DNA of 64,000 bases from Megaleporinus macrocephalus (taxonomy: Eukaryota; Chordata; Actinopteri; Characiformes; Anostomidae), in the NCBI GenBank assembly GCA_021613375.1, contig CM038720.1, positions 12,104,962-12,168,961 on the forward strand, written 5' to 3'. The notes under the pieces are model-generated. The model ran no database searches. It worked only from the letters and a program-made list of their open reading frames with translations, and was not told where the DNA came from. Below are positions 13,256 through 24,319 of this stretch, piece by piece; the stretch's first letter is position 1, and every line of letters starts with the position of its first letter. The translations under genes and the position numbers were made by a program.

Positions 13256-15340
13256 CTTGGTGAGTGTATTCTGTGTAATAAAGTATTACACTATTATCTC
13301 AAATAAGTTGATTATACTGAATACATGCAAGGTATTCAATAAGCCCATTGGCTGTGATAATAATCTGTACAAGATATATGATATATACTCATCATTATTC
13401 AACATATTTGCTTTGTACACATGTGGCTGCTCCCCTTTAACACATCTTCAGTCAGAAATGGTTAATGGAAGCTGATTTTGAACCCAACGTGCTTTGTATT
13501 TGATGAAGTCATTTGTAACATAACACCTGCAGGCTGTGCCTGGACAATCCATAGAAAGCTCTTTCAAGGAACTTGTTTTATAACTGACGTCACACTGTGA
13601 CTCAGCTTTTAGTATGTAAATAGAATACTGGCTTGGTGGGGGGAAGACCAGATCACAATGCTAGTGAAACTGTCACCTATTTAGTTTCATGACATCTCTT
13701 GGGTGTGCTCTGATGACCAGGTTCAGCGCCAATCTGTGTTTTGTCAGTACCTATTGTTTACGGCCTGATGGCCTGTAGTGATTTCTGTCCAGAAATATCT
13801 TCCATAAGAATGTTCTACGTTCAGGTCTTGTAAAGGTTATGATACCTATTTGGTTCCAATCAATAACTGCTCAACGTTTCTATTTCTACAAGAAATAGAG
13901 ATTTGAATCATGTCAACTGGACTCAAGACTGAAGACTCGAGACTGAAGACTTGTGAAATTTCAGCCTGAGAAAACAGTAATCTGAATAACACAGAATCTT
14001 TCTTTTAACCTGTTAACGGTGTGGTTTAACCTGTTCTCCACTAGCTCAGGTTCAACATGGTTTCAGGTAACAGGCCTGAGAAAACAAGCAAAACTACTTA
14101 AATCTGTTTGAATAGCAAGTGTGCTAGCTCGTGTTATCTGAACTTCTCAGCTAGTCTATCAGACGATTTAAGGAATTACAAATCACTATAACCTGCAGCT
14201 GGATTAGCTATTATACTAGCTGGTATGTTAAGCATAGCTGCTTCAAGTTATTGGGCCACTTTCTTTTAAACACTGTATTTAATGTCTTTCAAACTGAAGG
14301 TATTTCTGCAATTAAAAGGCTCCTTATTTGAACCTGACAGATTTTTAGTGGGCGTTAACTTGAGTACACTGCAATGCCTGCAGCTAATAACGAGACTAAA
14401 TTCTCTACAACAGACTCCAGACTTGAATGGATGTGAGGTTCCATTCAGACTTAAAAAAATGTGACCAAATTTCTGGAATGAAAACTGGGGACATTTCCAG
14501 TTTGGTGGTCAATATATAATGAAGATATACAATGTTTTACAATGATTTCCAGTTTGATGTATGTTAATTGTTGCACTATAATAAACTATGATGAAAGCCG
14601 ACTGAAAAAAATTGGGTGTAACTCTGTAAACTCTATAAACAATTATACTGTAGACTGTAATGATGAGTAAATCTGTGGTAAACCATGAAACGCTCAATGA
14701 AGATAATAATAAAAGATAATTATAAAAGATTTATATTTCGTGCTTCCCACCCATAAAGGACCCAAAAAATGAAGGTTACTATGTGTAGTGGCCTAGACCG
14801 GCATGGGGCTGGAAGACATTTATCTTACCACAAAAGATTTAATGGTTATATGAGCCCATACTTCATATACATATTAATTATTTTGGCAGTAATAAAAAGA
14901 CCCATGGTTACCGCCCTATAGCCAGACCCTACACACAAGCCTTGGTGTTAGTTAACTAAATAGGTATCTAATCTTTGGTACTTTCAAAGTAACCTGTACT
15001 GAATCATATTACTTTTTCACTTTTATTAACATATTATAGTAGTTTATTTCTAGTAAAGTATTCCTAAAGTATTTTAAAAGCTAATTAAACATCTTTCAGC
15101 CACACAACTTACAGCTGGATAGACATTGTAGTGAGGGCATGGTTTTGTTTTAGTTTGTTGTCCTAAAATAACAAGCATGTCAGCTCTCTATTAGATCTAA
15201 AGCTCGGGTTTATTACGAGAGACTGTTGAATGGATTTGCTGGACAGAGCTTGGAACATTTAAACTGGAACTGTAACCTGTGACCTGCTCTGAAATAGTAT
15301 TCTTCATTTTGCATATTAGATATTATACTTTATTCCCATT
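13256..15340. other. Gene-free stretch
   Basis: No recognisable exon or transposon. A few small ORFs only. Confidence 0.45.
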
Positions 15341-15349
15341 ATATATATA

Positions 15350-15600
15350 GACCCTGTACTCTGCAGTGTTTGAGCATAAGCACTAACTGAGCTTATAGCA
15401 CATAGATAATACGTTGAAGAGTAATACATACTGTATAGTGTAATTTATTGTGTAGTGTTTATTTTCTATAATCGTTGTGTTTATTGCCTATTTGTACTGT
15501 TAACTGTAGCACTGTGTCCAGGAAAATCGACTTCATTCATCAGCCTGTTTGGTATCTAGTGTAATGACAATAAATCGAACTTTGATTTTGACTCATGTTT
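15350..15600 (+). mobile_element. L2/CR1-like retrotransposon 3' tail
   Basis: Ends 'gtgtaatgacaataaatcga' then 'actttgattttga', the typical 3' terminus of fish L2-type elements. It is a 5'-truncated copy without coding sequence. Confidence 0.55.
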
Positions 15601-16982
15601 TGGTTAAGCTCAGGTAACGTCAGCTAATAAGCTGTGAAACCTTGACTCATCTTTTTTAAGGCTAATATTAACAAGAACTTAACTTAATAAGAATAACTTT
15701 TAAAGTAAGTATTAACTTTTGAAGTAAGTATTCATTTTTAAAGTAAGTCAATGTAATTACTGGAATGTTTTTTCCACTATACAGCTTATATATGCTGTTT
15801 AGGGAGTGTATATATCCATGTATTTCAGGCTTGGTCCTGGTTTTTAATGGCCTGTCCTGGAGCTGGAGCTGTCCCCAGAAAAGTTCTTGTTTAAACCCTT
15901 GAAATTGGCAGAAAGATCTATAAGGCAGAGCACGTCAGCGAATGTCTTGGGTTCTTTTTGTTTTGGCCAATAGCGGAAACTGCTCCATCCCACTGACCAC
16001 TTCTACCATGTGCTGGCTAAGTGTTAAAGAATATAGCTGTAAAAAAACTCATCCGGTGTTGGGCAGGTGTCAAATGAGTCCACAACATTATAATGTATAA
16101 TGTCTCTTCAGGACAGACGGTACCCCAGGGATTAAAGGCAGGGGTGGGTTACAGCCATTCATAAAGGACATATGTTGATAGCAACCATCTCTGTCTCTCC
16201 AGAACTGGATCCAGGCCTGTGTTTAGAGTCTGGCTATTGGGTTATAGGCACAAGCCTTAAAATACTTGATGTGATCATGAATCATGGGCTCAAACAACCA
16301 CCGAATTGATTTTCTGGTAAACATATCCCAGCTTCATCTCTGCCTAAGCTGGTAGACTAAGTGACTTTTAAGACCAAACATTTGGTTACCTTACTCTTAC
16401 TAGAGTAGTTTTCTTTACCCTTTATTAATTTATTTAATAATACCTTCATTTTTTGTGTAGTAAGCCTTGTAGCAATATATTAGCAGTGTTTTTACCCCTA
16501 ACAATAAGCCTAAAACTAACCCTAACTCTCAGCCTGTTGAACTTTGGCTAACCACACCTACCAAGTGACCCAGATATAGAGCTCTAGGGAGGAGCCTGTA
16601 TTAGAAGTTTGTGTTGTGTAATAATCCACCTCTCAGTGGATTTACATGCTTTAAACATGTATTTGGTTAGAAAAAAGCAAATATAGACCTGACGGCTCTT
16701 GTATTTACAGAAGGCCATTGCTGACACAATGCTTTTCTGTGTGGGAATGCTTATGTTACTACATGTCATGAACCGTGACAGTCATATACATTCCTGACAT
16801 TTTTACCAAGATGACAAAGAGCTTAGTGTTAAATAACAGTGACAATTATGAATGGAATTTATGTACTTGAAATGGATTCACGAGGACATGTGTGACAGTT
16901 TGACAGAAGTGGAAGAAGTGTGTGAAGCCTTTACTTTATTAAAAGAAATAACTATATTAATACACCTGAGTTTCCTAAAATA
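15601..16982. other. Gene-free stretch
   Basis: No conserved exon, RNA gene or clear transposon recognised. Confidence 0.45.
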
Positions 16983-16984
16983 TA

Positions 16985-17917
16985 CAGTGGTGTGAAAAAG
17001 TGTTTGCCCCCTTCCTAATTTCCTGATTTTTTGCATGTTTGTCACACTTAAATGTTTCGGAACATCAAACCAATTTAAATATTAGTCAAAGACAACACAT
17101 GTAAACAAAAATGAAGGTGTTTTTTATTATTAAGGGAGAAAAAAAATCCAAACCTACATGGCCCTGTGTGAAAAAGTGATTGTCCTCTAAACCTAATAGC
17201 TGGTCGGGCCACCCTTAGCAGCAACAACTGCAACCAAGCATTTGCGATAACTTGCAATGAGTTTGTACAGCGTTGTGGAGGAATTTTGGCCCACTCATCT
17301 TTGCAGAATTGTTGTAATTCAGCCACATTGGAGGGTTTTTGAGCATGAACGGCCTTTTTAAGGTCATGCCACAGCATCTCAATTGGATTCAGGTTAGGAC
17401 TTTGACTAGGCCACTCCAAAATCTTCATTGTGAAGGTTCACCACTGTTCCATGTCTTCGCCTTTTGTGGACAATGGCTCTCACGGTGGTTCAAAGCTTTG
17501 GAAATGGCTTTATAACCCTTTCCACACTGATAGATCTCAATCACCTTCTTTCTCAATTGTTCCTGAATTTCTTTGGATCCCGGCATGATGTGTAGCTTTT
17601 AAGGATCTTTCGGTGGACTTCACTTTGTCAGGCAGGTCCTATTTAAGTGATGTCTTGATTGAGAACAGGTGTGGCAATAATCAGGCCAGGGTGTGGCTAG
17701 AGACAGTGTACTCAGGTGTCAGAAACCACAGTATACTGTATATTTTAACAAGGTGGCAATCACTTTTTCACACAAGGTCATGTAGGTTTGGATTTTTTTC
17801 TCCCTTAATAATAAACACCTTCACTTAAAAATAGCGTTGTGTTTTTACCTGTGTTGTCTTTGACTAATATTTAAATTGGTTTGATGCAAAACATGAAAAC
17901 ACTTTTTCACACCACTG
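16985..17917 (-). mobile_element. Internally deleted Tc1-like transposon
   Basis: A 933-bp element flanked by TA on both sides. The left end is cagtggtgtgaaaaagtgtt and the right end is its inverted counterpart (aacactttttcacaccactg). The minus strand at 17428-17075 encodes the transposase C-terminus with the PSQSPNLNPIEMLWHDL catalytic-glutamate motif. A separate helix-turn-helix fragment lies at about 17590-17430 (KGYKAISKALNHRE). The middle of the transposase is absent, so the first two catalytic aspartates are missing. It is shorter than the usual 1.6 kb and must be non-autonomous. Confidence 0.9.
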
Positions 17918-18227
17918 TACAGTCAATATTATAGTTATTTGTAAGATGCAGAAACATTGACCAGTGTCTTTCTCCAGGGGCCCTAAGGACATGCTGGTAT
18001 ATACCCTACATGCTGGTAGTAGTATGCTTGGTTTGGGTCTGTTTTGCTGCCAGGGCAGATTCCCATTGTTGATGGAACAATGAATTCTGAATTATACCAG
18101 TAAATTCTGAAGCACAATGGCAGGACATATGTCTCTGTGAGCTAAATCTCAGGAGAACATGGGCAAGCAATGATCTTAACCAACAGACCAAAGAACAGTT
18201 AAAGTAGAATAAAGCTAATGTTCTAGG

Positions 18228-18365
18228 ATAGCCAAGTCAAAGTCTTGATCTAAATCCTATAATAATATTGTCGAAGGACCTGAAGTGGGCAGTTCAGGTG
18301 AGGAAACCCACCAACATCCCAGAGTTTAAGCTGTTCTGTAAAGAGGAATGGGCTTTCATTTGTTT
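18228..18365 (+). pseudogene. Tc1-type transposase C-terminal remnant
   Basis: The plus strand reads PSQSLDLNPIIILSKDLKWA then KPTNIPEFKLFCKEEWA, aligning with the end of a Tc1 transposase. The preceding Trp codon is TAG and the catalytic Glu of NPIE is Ile. It is an old dead copy lying between the deleted Tc1 and the hAT element. No termini were recognised. Confidence 0.7.
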
Positions 18366-18445
18366 AATTGGAGTCCCCTTATCTTCTTTTAAATCTTGTG
18401 TGAAAATGGTGATTATGTTTTAGGGATGAAGGTAAAATGCAGACC

Positions 18446-19287
18446 CAGGGGCGTAGCAGCAAATTCTGGGCCCTGTGTACTCTCAATGTCAGTGGGCCCC
18501 TATCCATGCCAGTACATGAGGAACGTAATTCTACCAGTCAGCAGCTCTCTCTCTCTCTCCAGAGGGGGGAGCTCGCCCTTGAATACTTTAACAACGATCT
18601 CACCTTGTCTTTGCTCATCTCTAACCTCAGGCTCATCTCCAGAAGAGCCGACCAGGACTGGCCACTGCTGCTCCTGCTGCTGCGCCAGCGCCACTGTTTG
18701 TTCTGAAACTGGTTAATGTTGACAATTAACGTTAGCCGGCTCATAACTTTCTTCATACTTACAGCCGTAAGCAGCCTGGCTGGCAACTAGCTAAGCTGAC
18801 AACTTCACGTGAGCATACAAACATCAGCAGCAGCTGTCTGGAGTGGACTATGTTAACTTTAATTGGACTTTGCATAACAAGCAAATTCGGTTCACCTTTG
18901 GAAAAGAAAACCGTTAAGAGTTGCCTCCCCTCATTCTGCATTCTTTCTTTTTCCTTCCTTTCTTTCTTCTTTTGGGGCAGAATGATGTCTAGCCCCCAGT
19001 TCAGTCAATCTGGGCTCACTGACGTTACACTTGTCGCCGGTAGCTGTTGGGCAGACTAAACTGCCAGAATGTCCAATATGTTGAGAGGACTGTGACTAAA
19101 GTTCATTCCCTCAGTTGATGTTATCAATATATTTGAAATATTAACTAATAAATTATTAATTAGAGGGCCCAATTAAACACTTAAATAAAAACATCACAAA
19201 AAAAAAAAATCTGGATTTTCATGGGCCCCTCTCCCTATTCGGACCCTGGGTAGTCAGGTCCACTTTTCCCCCACTACCACGCCCATG
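18446..19287. mobile_element. Non-autonomous hAT element with 8-bp target duplication
   Basis: The 842-bp element begins caggggcgtagcag and ends ctaccacgcccatg. The reversed end (catgggcgtggtag) matches the start at 11 of 14 positions. Both sides carry the same 8-mer tgcagacc (18438-18445 and 19288-19295), the target duplication length of the hAT superfamily. Internal ORFs of about 106 aa show no transposase features. It lies about 130 bp upstream of the acceptor before the gal3st1 start codon. Confidence 0.8.
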
Positions 19288-19454
19288 TGCAGACCATCTG
19301 AGGGTCCTGGGGACAAATAAAAAATAAGAATAAACCAAGTAAAATCCATGCAGTCACTGGTTATAACTGATATCACATGATAATGACCGTTGCACTGAAA
19401 AGTTTTGTTGTGTCATTAGGCTTCCAGAAGTTATATTGAAGAAAGTGTGGAATC

Positions 19455-20679
19455 ATGTCCTATCACCTCCCCAAGTCTGGTGCACAAAAGTTGGTCCTGG
19501 GGTTCCTCTTCACCTGCATCACAATGGTCCTGTACTGCTTTTCTACCCCCACTCCCCAGTCGAATATACAAAGGTATGTCATTAGACTTCTCGGAAATGT
19601 AAAGCACAGAGAAAATTTATCTGTGGCAAGAGTGTTTGAATCAGTGGGTTGACTTGCATGATTCTAGGATTCTGGAAAAAACTTTGAATTGGTGTTAAAT
19701 AGTGGCTTCTCAGGACACATCAGACAGTCTGCATTTTTGTCCCAACTTAACTCGCAAAACAAAGAAATGAAGGGAAAATGTGTTTGCCTTAGGACCAGGT
19801 TGGGTACCATTGGTGTTAGAACCTTTATGTTACGTGGCCCTATCTTCTTCCATATAACTTAACTGTTAGAAGGCTCCTAAATGGTTTTGGGCTTGAATAT
19901 GTGGTTCTAGGAAAAATATGTGAAGATTCCTTAAACTTTCACTTTTATAGATCTTATTTACAAGATAGTAATTTATGGAATAGTTTATTAATATGACTTT
20001 TTTATTGGTTCTCTAATGGCTTAAAAACCAAAAACACTTTTTGCACCTTAACTCTAGTCATAAATCAAAGTGACTGGACATATGGTATAATTCTGAGGAT
20101 GAGTGATCACAACTCATTGCTGGGTGATTGGAACTAATGAAACTCTTCAGATCAGTGGTGAAGCACCTTCAGGATTATGCATTAATGGAGCGTTTCATGA
20201 AGCAATATCGCACAAGAACCACTTCAGGTTCCCATTCACATGCTGGTTGTTTAAATAATAATTTTTTGTAAATGAGATGAATGTGCATGAATAACTTTTT
20301 TTAAATAGTAAGAACTTGCACATACTGTTAGAACTATGTGTCCAAGACAAAAACCATCAACTGAAAGCTTATTTAGGGAAACTGGCATTGCTCCAAAAAC
20401 ACTTATTGCACCCTGCTATGAGTGGTGATCTAGAATTACTGCTAAAATAATGATGTTTGAATGGGTTTCCTCCGGGTACTCCAGTTTCCTTCCACAGTCC
20501 AAACACATGCATGTTAGGTTGATCGCTCACTCTAAATTGCCCATAGGTGTGAGTTTGGGTGTGAGTTGGCCATGTGATGGACAGGTGACCTGTCCATGGT
20601 GTACCCCGTCTTCGCCCCATGATGCTGGGATTGGCTCCCTGACTAGCAGGATAAAGCAAAAGCTAATGAATGAATGGAC

Positions 20680-20777
<98 letters not shown>

Positions 20778-20796
20778 AAGAAGAAGAAGAAGAAGA

Positions 20797-20842
<46 letters not shown>

Positions 20843-21111
20843 ACTTACATAGTGCATTTCAAATACCCAAAGATGAAAAAAACGCTCTTGCAATAACAAT
20901 GTCATAGAAGAACCAGGTTTGGTTCCCAAAACAGCCTTTCAATTTATTTTAGTTTCTGATGCTGTTCAACAATGAGCTGCATAATTCAATATTTTCCTTG
21001 CTGTCACATACGGTCATATGCAAAAGTTTGAAGATCCTTGGTGAAATGTTTTGTTGTTTTGTAAAAAATTCTATACGCCCTCTATGGAGAACAAACTAAT
21101 TTTAACAGAAA

Positions 21112-21170
<59 letters not shown>

Positions 21171-22687
21171 CAAAAAAATTAAACATGCCATCTTTTGCCA
21201 TGCCCTATTTTATGTTTCGTGTTTTTCCCTGATTAAATTCATACATAAACAGTAATAATTATGCATAATTGTGTTCCCTGTAGAGAAGGTGTTAACTTAT
21301 TTTTATATGTGGATTTAACAACATGTAATTTATCCAGTGGTGCCTAAACATTTACATACAGCTGTTTCTAAGGCAACTATTTAGTTCATTAATAAACCCT
21401 TCCCTAGCTGAGGTGTAGGAAATACATTAGTATGTGCAGAAGAAGACCTCTCCAGGATCATGAAATAGTAACAGAAGTTCTAGACTATTCAATGTCCTCA
21501 CAAACATTAAAATTCCACCTCTCTTATATATCCTCAGACTTCCAGTGACTCCTTCGTGTACATATCGAGCCCCTAGAATGCAAGGACAGATCTCCTACCT
21601 GTCTCGGGGCACCCGAGAGCTGAAGCGCTGCACACCGAAAGTCAACCTGATGTTCCTGAAGACCCACAAGACAGCAAGCAGCACCATCTTGAACATCCTC
21701 CTTCGCTTTGGCCAGAAGAACCGGCTGAAGTTTGCTCTCCCCGACAGTCGCAACGACTTCTTCTACCCGGGTCCCTTCGACCACCTGCAGGTGAAGGACT
21801 ACAGGCCGGGAGAGTGCTTCAACATAGTTTGCAACCACATGCGCTTCAATGCACCCGAGGTGGAGGCCCTCCTTCCGCAAGACGCCTTCTTCTTCACCAT
21901 CCTCAGAGACCCGGCGATGGTTTTTGAGTCGTCCTTTCACTACTACAAGAAGGTGGTGCCCCTGACCTGGTCCATCCACGAGGAGGACAAACTGAGTGCC
22001 TTTCTGAACGAGCCAGAGCGCTACTTCACCCCAGATGGGTTCAACTCCTTTTACTTCAAGAACTTGCAGCTTTTTGACCTTGGCTATGACAACAGTCTGG
22101 GGCCGGAAGATCCAGCCGTGGACCAGGCCATCCGGGCCGTTTCCGAGCGGTTCCAGCTGGTCCTGATTTCCGAGCACTTTGAGGAGTCCCTCATTCTGCT
22201 CAAGGACGCCCTCTGCTGGCAGATGGACGACTTGCTGTTTTTTAAACTCAACGCACGCAGAGGCGCCAGTGTATCCCAGCTCACGCCTGAACTGCGAGCC
22301 AAGGCCCGTGACTGGAACAGTGCGGACTGGAAGCTGTACCGTCACTTCAACGCCACCTTTTGGGCCAAGGTGGACGCCTACGGCAGGAAGCGGATGGAGC
22401 GGGACGTGCGGGAACTGCGCAGGAGGAACATGGAGATGTCGGCCATCTGCATCGACGGCGGGACGGCTGTGGAGGAGGGAGACATAAGGGACGAAAGCAT
22501 GAAGCCCTGGCAGCCGCTGGGAGAGAGCTCTATTTTGGGCTACAATCTGAAGACCAACATCGACCAGAAGTACAGCGAGCTCTGCCGAAAAATGCTCACC
22601 CCTGAGATTCAGTACTTGGCAGAACTTGGAGTCAATCTGTGGATCACAAAATTATGGGGCTGGGTTAAGGGCATTTTATCATTATAG
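19455..22687 (+). CDS. gal3st1: Galactosylceramide 3'-sulfotransferase (cerebroside sulfotransferase)
   Basis: Golgi type II membrane enzyme that transfers sulfate from PAPS to the 3-hydroxyl of galactose in galactosylceramide, making sulfatide for myelin and other membranes. Coding exons are 19455-19573 and 21538-22687, joined AAAG|GTATGT...CCTCAG|ACTTCC through codon 40. The 422-aa product matches the usual length of about 423. Residues 13-30 form the signal anchor. FLKTHKTASS (about 79-88) is the PAPS 5'-phosphosulfate loop and LRDPAMVFESSFHYY (about 162-176) the 3'-phosphate site. NATF at 311 is a conserved N-glycosylation site. The C-terminus (MLTPEIQYL...NLWITKLW) is family-typical. The leader exon of the start codon begins after the acceptor at 19418-19419, so an untranslated upstream exon is expected. 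A polyadenylation signal AATAAA is at 22772. The fish co-orthologue (a or b) was not determined. Confidence 0.96.
20440..20675 (+). mobile_element. Non-LTR retrotransposon 3' end in gal3st1 intron
   Basis: The passage gggtttcctccgggtactcc ... 'cacagtccaaacacatgcatgttaggttg' ... 'tctaaattgcccataggtgtgagt' ... 'gatggacaggtgacctgtccatggtgtacccc' is a very common teleost retrotransposon 3' region ending in an aatgaatgaatgg-like tail. It has no coding sequence. The following TAA array may have grown from its tail. Confidence 0.7.
20680..20840. repeat. Compound (TAA)n-(GAA)n-(TAA)n microsatellite
   Basis: About 23 TAA/ATA triplets, then about 16 GAA triplets (20748-20797), then about 14 TAA triplets. 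It lies in the intron between the two gal3st1 coding exons. Confidence 0.97.
21109..21170. repeat. (AAAT)n microsatellite
   Basis: About 15 tetramers in the same gal3st1 intron. Confidence 0.95.
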
Positions 22688-22771
22688 CAAAGAATGTGGC
22701 AACTTTCATTTGACCTCATGTTTCTGGAATGACTTGCTAGACTTTAACTGCACCGTATGCCTTGTTTTAGT

Positions 22772-22777
22772 AATAAA
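22772..22777 (+). terminator. Polyadenylation signal of gal3st1
   Basis: AATAAA 85 bases after the stop codon. This is the first canonical signal downstream. Confidence 0.6.
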
Positions 22778-23427
22778 AGACATTTAGTATTTTTCATGCC
22801 ATAATTTTGGCACAGAAATGTGCAACAGGATGTTTAATGTTGAAGTCTGTGTGTGCCCGTGTGTTGGAGGGTGTATTTGCTCCATCAGCGGTGGAAGTTC
22901 ATACTGAGAAACGTCTCGTTCAAAACTTCAAAGTGAAAATATCTAATTTATATTCAAATCTCTTGTTAATAGATCAAATTTTGGGGGCAAGATATCTTCC
23001 TGCAGAACTTGATATTTAAACTGCATTGTTTTACTAGGATGCCATCCTTGGGTGGACATTTGAATTAGTTGGGTGGGCAACAACAAAAATGGTTTTATAT
23101 ATAATTTTATTCTATTCAAATAAATGAAGAATAAGTAAACTCTTAAAGTTTAGATTTAGATTTGATGATAAGCATTTGCATCAACTAGAGAGAAAATTGT
23201 GAGTAAAATGTGGTTGAAATCATTAGTGGGTTATAATAGAACAGAATGCAAAGGGTCAGCCAGGAGACAGTTCACAGTTCAAGGTCCAATACAATGAGCA
23301 GATGCAAGAAAAGAACATTTTTCTATGTTTTTTTTTATTATTATTTAATTAAAAGACATGCCTTATGCCCATCCCACTGACGGTGCCCATCTATATCTAG
23401 TTTATTTACAGGTAATGACTGGATGAG

Positions 23428-23675
23428 TCTGCATATTGCTGCTGTCCAAAGAAAAACATCTCCAAAATGGCAACTTTACAGGAGAGGCCAAAAACTGTCT
23501 TTACTTTTAATGTAAGTCAATGGAACCAGAATTTCTTGGAGCTATTTTAGAGCATTTTCGTTGCTCCATATATTATGATATTTGCATGGTATATCAGCAG
23601 GAGCTGTTGTTTTCAAGTGATGCAGAAAAATAAAAATGCCAAAAATGAGATATTGGACAGCAATAATATGCTTTT
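23428..23675 (+). mobile_element. MITE copy 7
   Basis: Starts catattgctgctgtccaaag and ends gagatattggacagcaataa. The end is an inverted version of the start, so both termini survive. The core taatgtaagtcaatggaacc is intact. Confidence 0.8.
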
Positions 23676-24319
23676 AATGTAGCACCTGTGTGCTATTTCT
23701 GCCATGCATACATCGTTCTAACATGAGGAATACTAGGTGCATGTTATAAGAAACTGGATTTGTGGAAGACAGAGGTTTGCTGCTGCTCCCATGCTAAAAG
23801 ATTTATCATTGCCAAGTTACACATTGATGGGGGGGAGTTGTAGACATACTGAGAAGAGATGCTGTGGAGAAGGATTTTCTGGATCCCCGGATTGTCTGGA
23901 ATACGTACAGGAGAAAATCCACCCGAGACAGAGACGTAATGAACACACTTTCTCTTCCCACATTAAAAGCAGTAGTAAGTACGCATGCAGATAAACAATA
24001 AAACCCGAAAATGGAATGCTGATGTTGGCCAACTTTACATTGGACCACTGTCGATGGTGGGTTTTTCGTGCCCCCATTTGTGGATATTTTTGGGACTCAA
24101 AAATACCCAAGACTTTTGTAACGATTTTGGATATTAATTTTGCATGAATACTTGAATACTCGTTTCTTTGAGCATACTGTTGGAGGCTTAAAGGTACCAG
24201 GCACTGATATTTAAAGAAATGTTTAAATGGTTTTACCTTTAATATGCAGCTTTGTGTTTATTTGTTTTAAATGTAAAAGGTCTTCTGTGAGTATGTATAA
24301 TGTTGGATATCTTTTATAA

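Noticed and set aside
21524..22345. 273-aa minus-strand open frame
   Set aside because: Exact antisense of gal3st1 exon 2. It is open because of the GC-rich codon pattern of the real gene, with no domain and no splice context.
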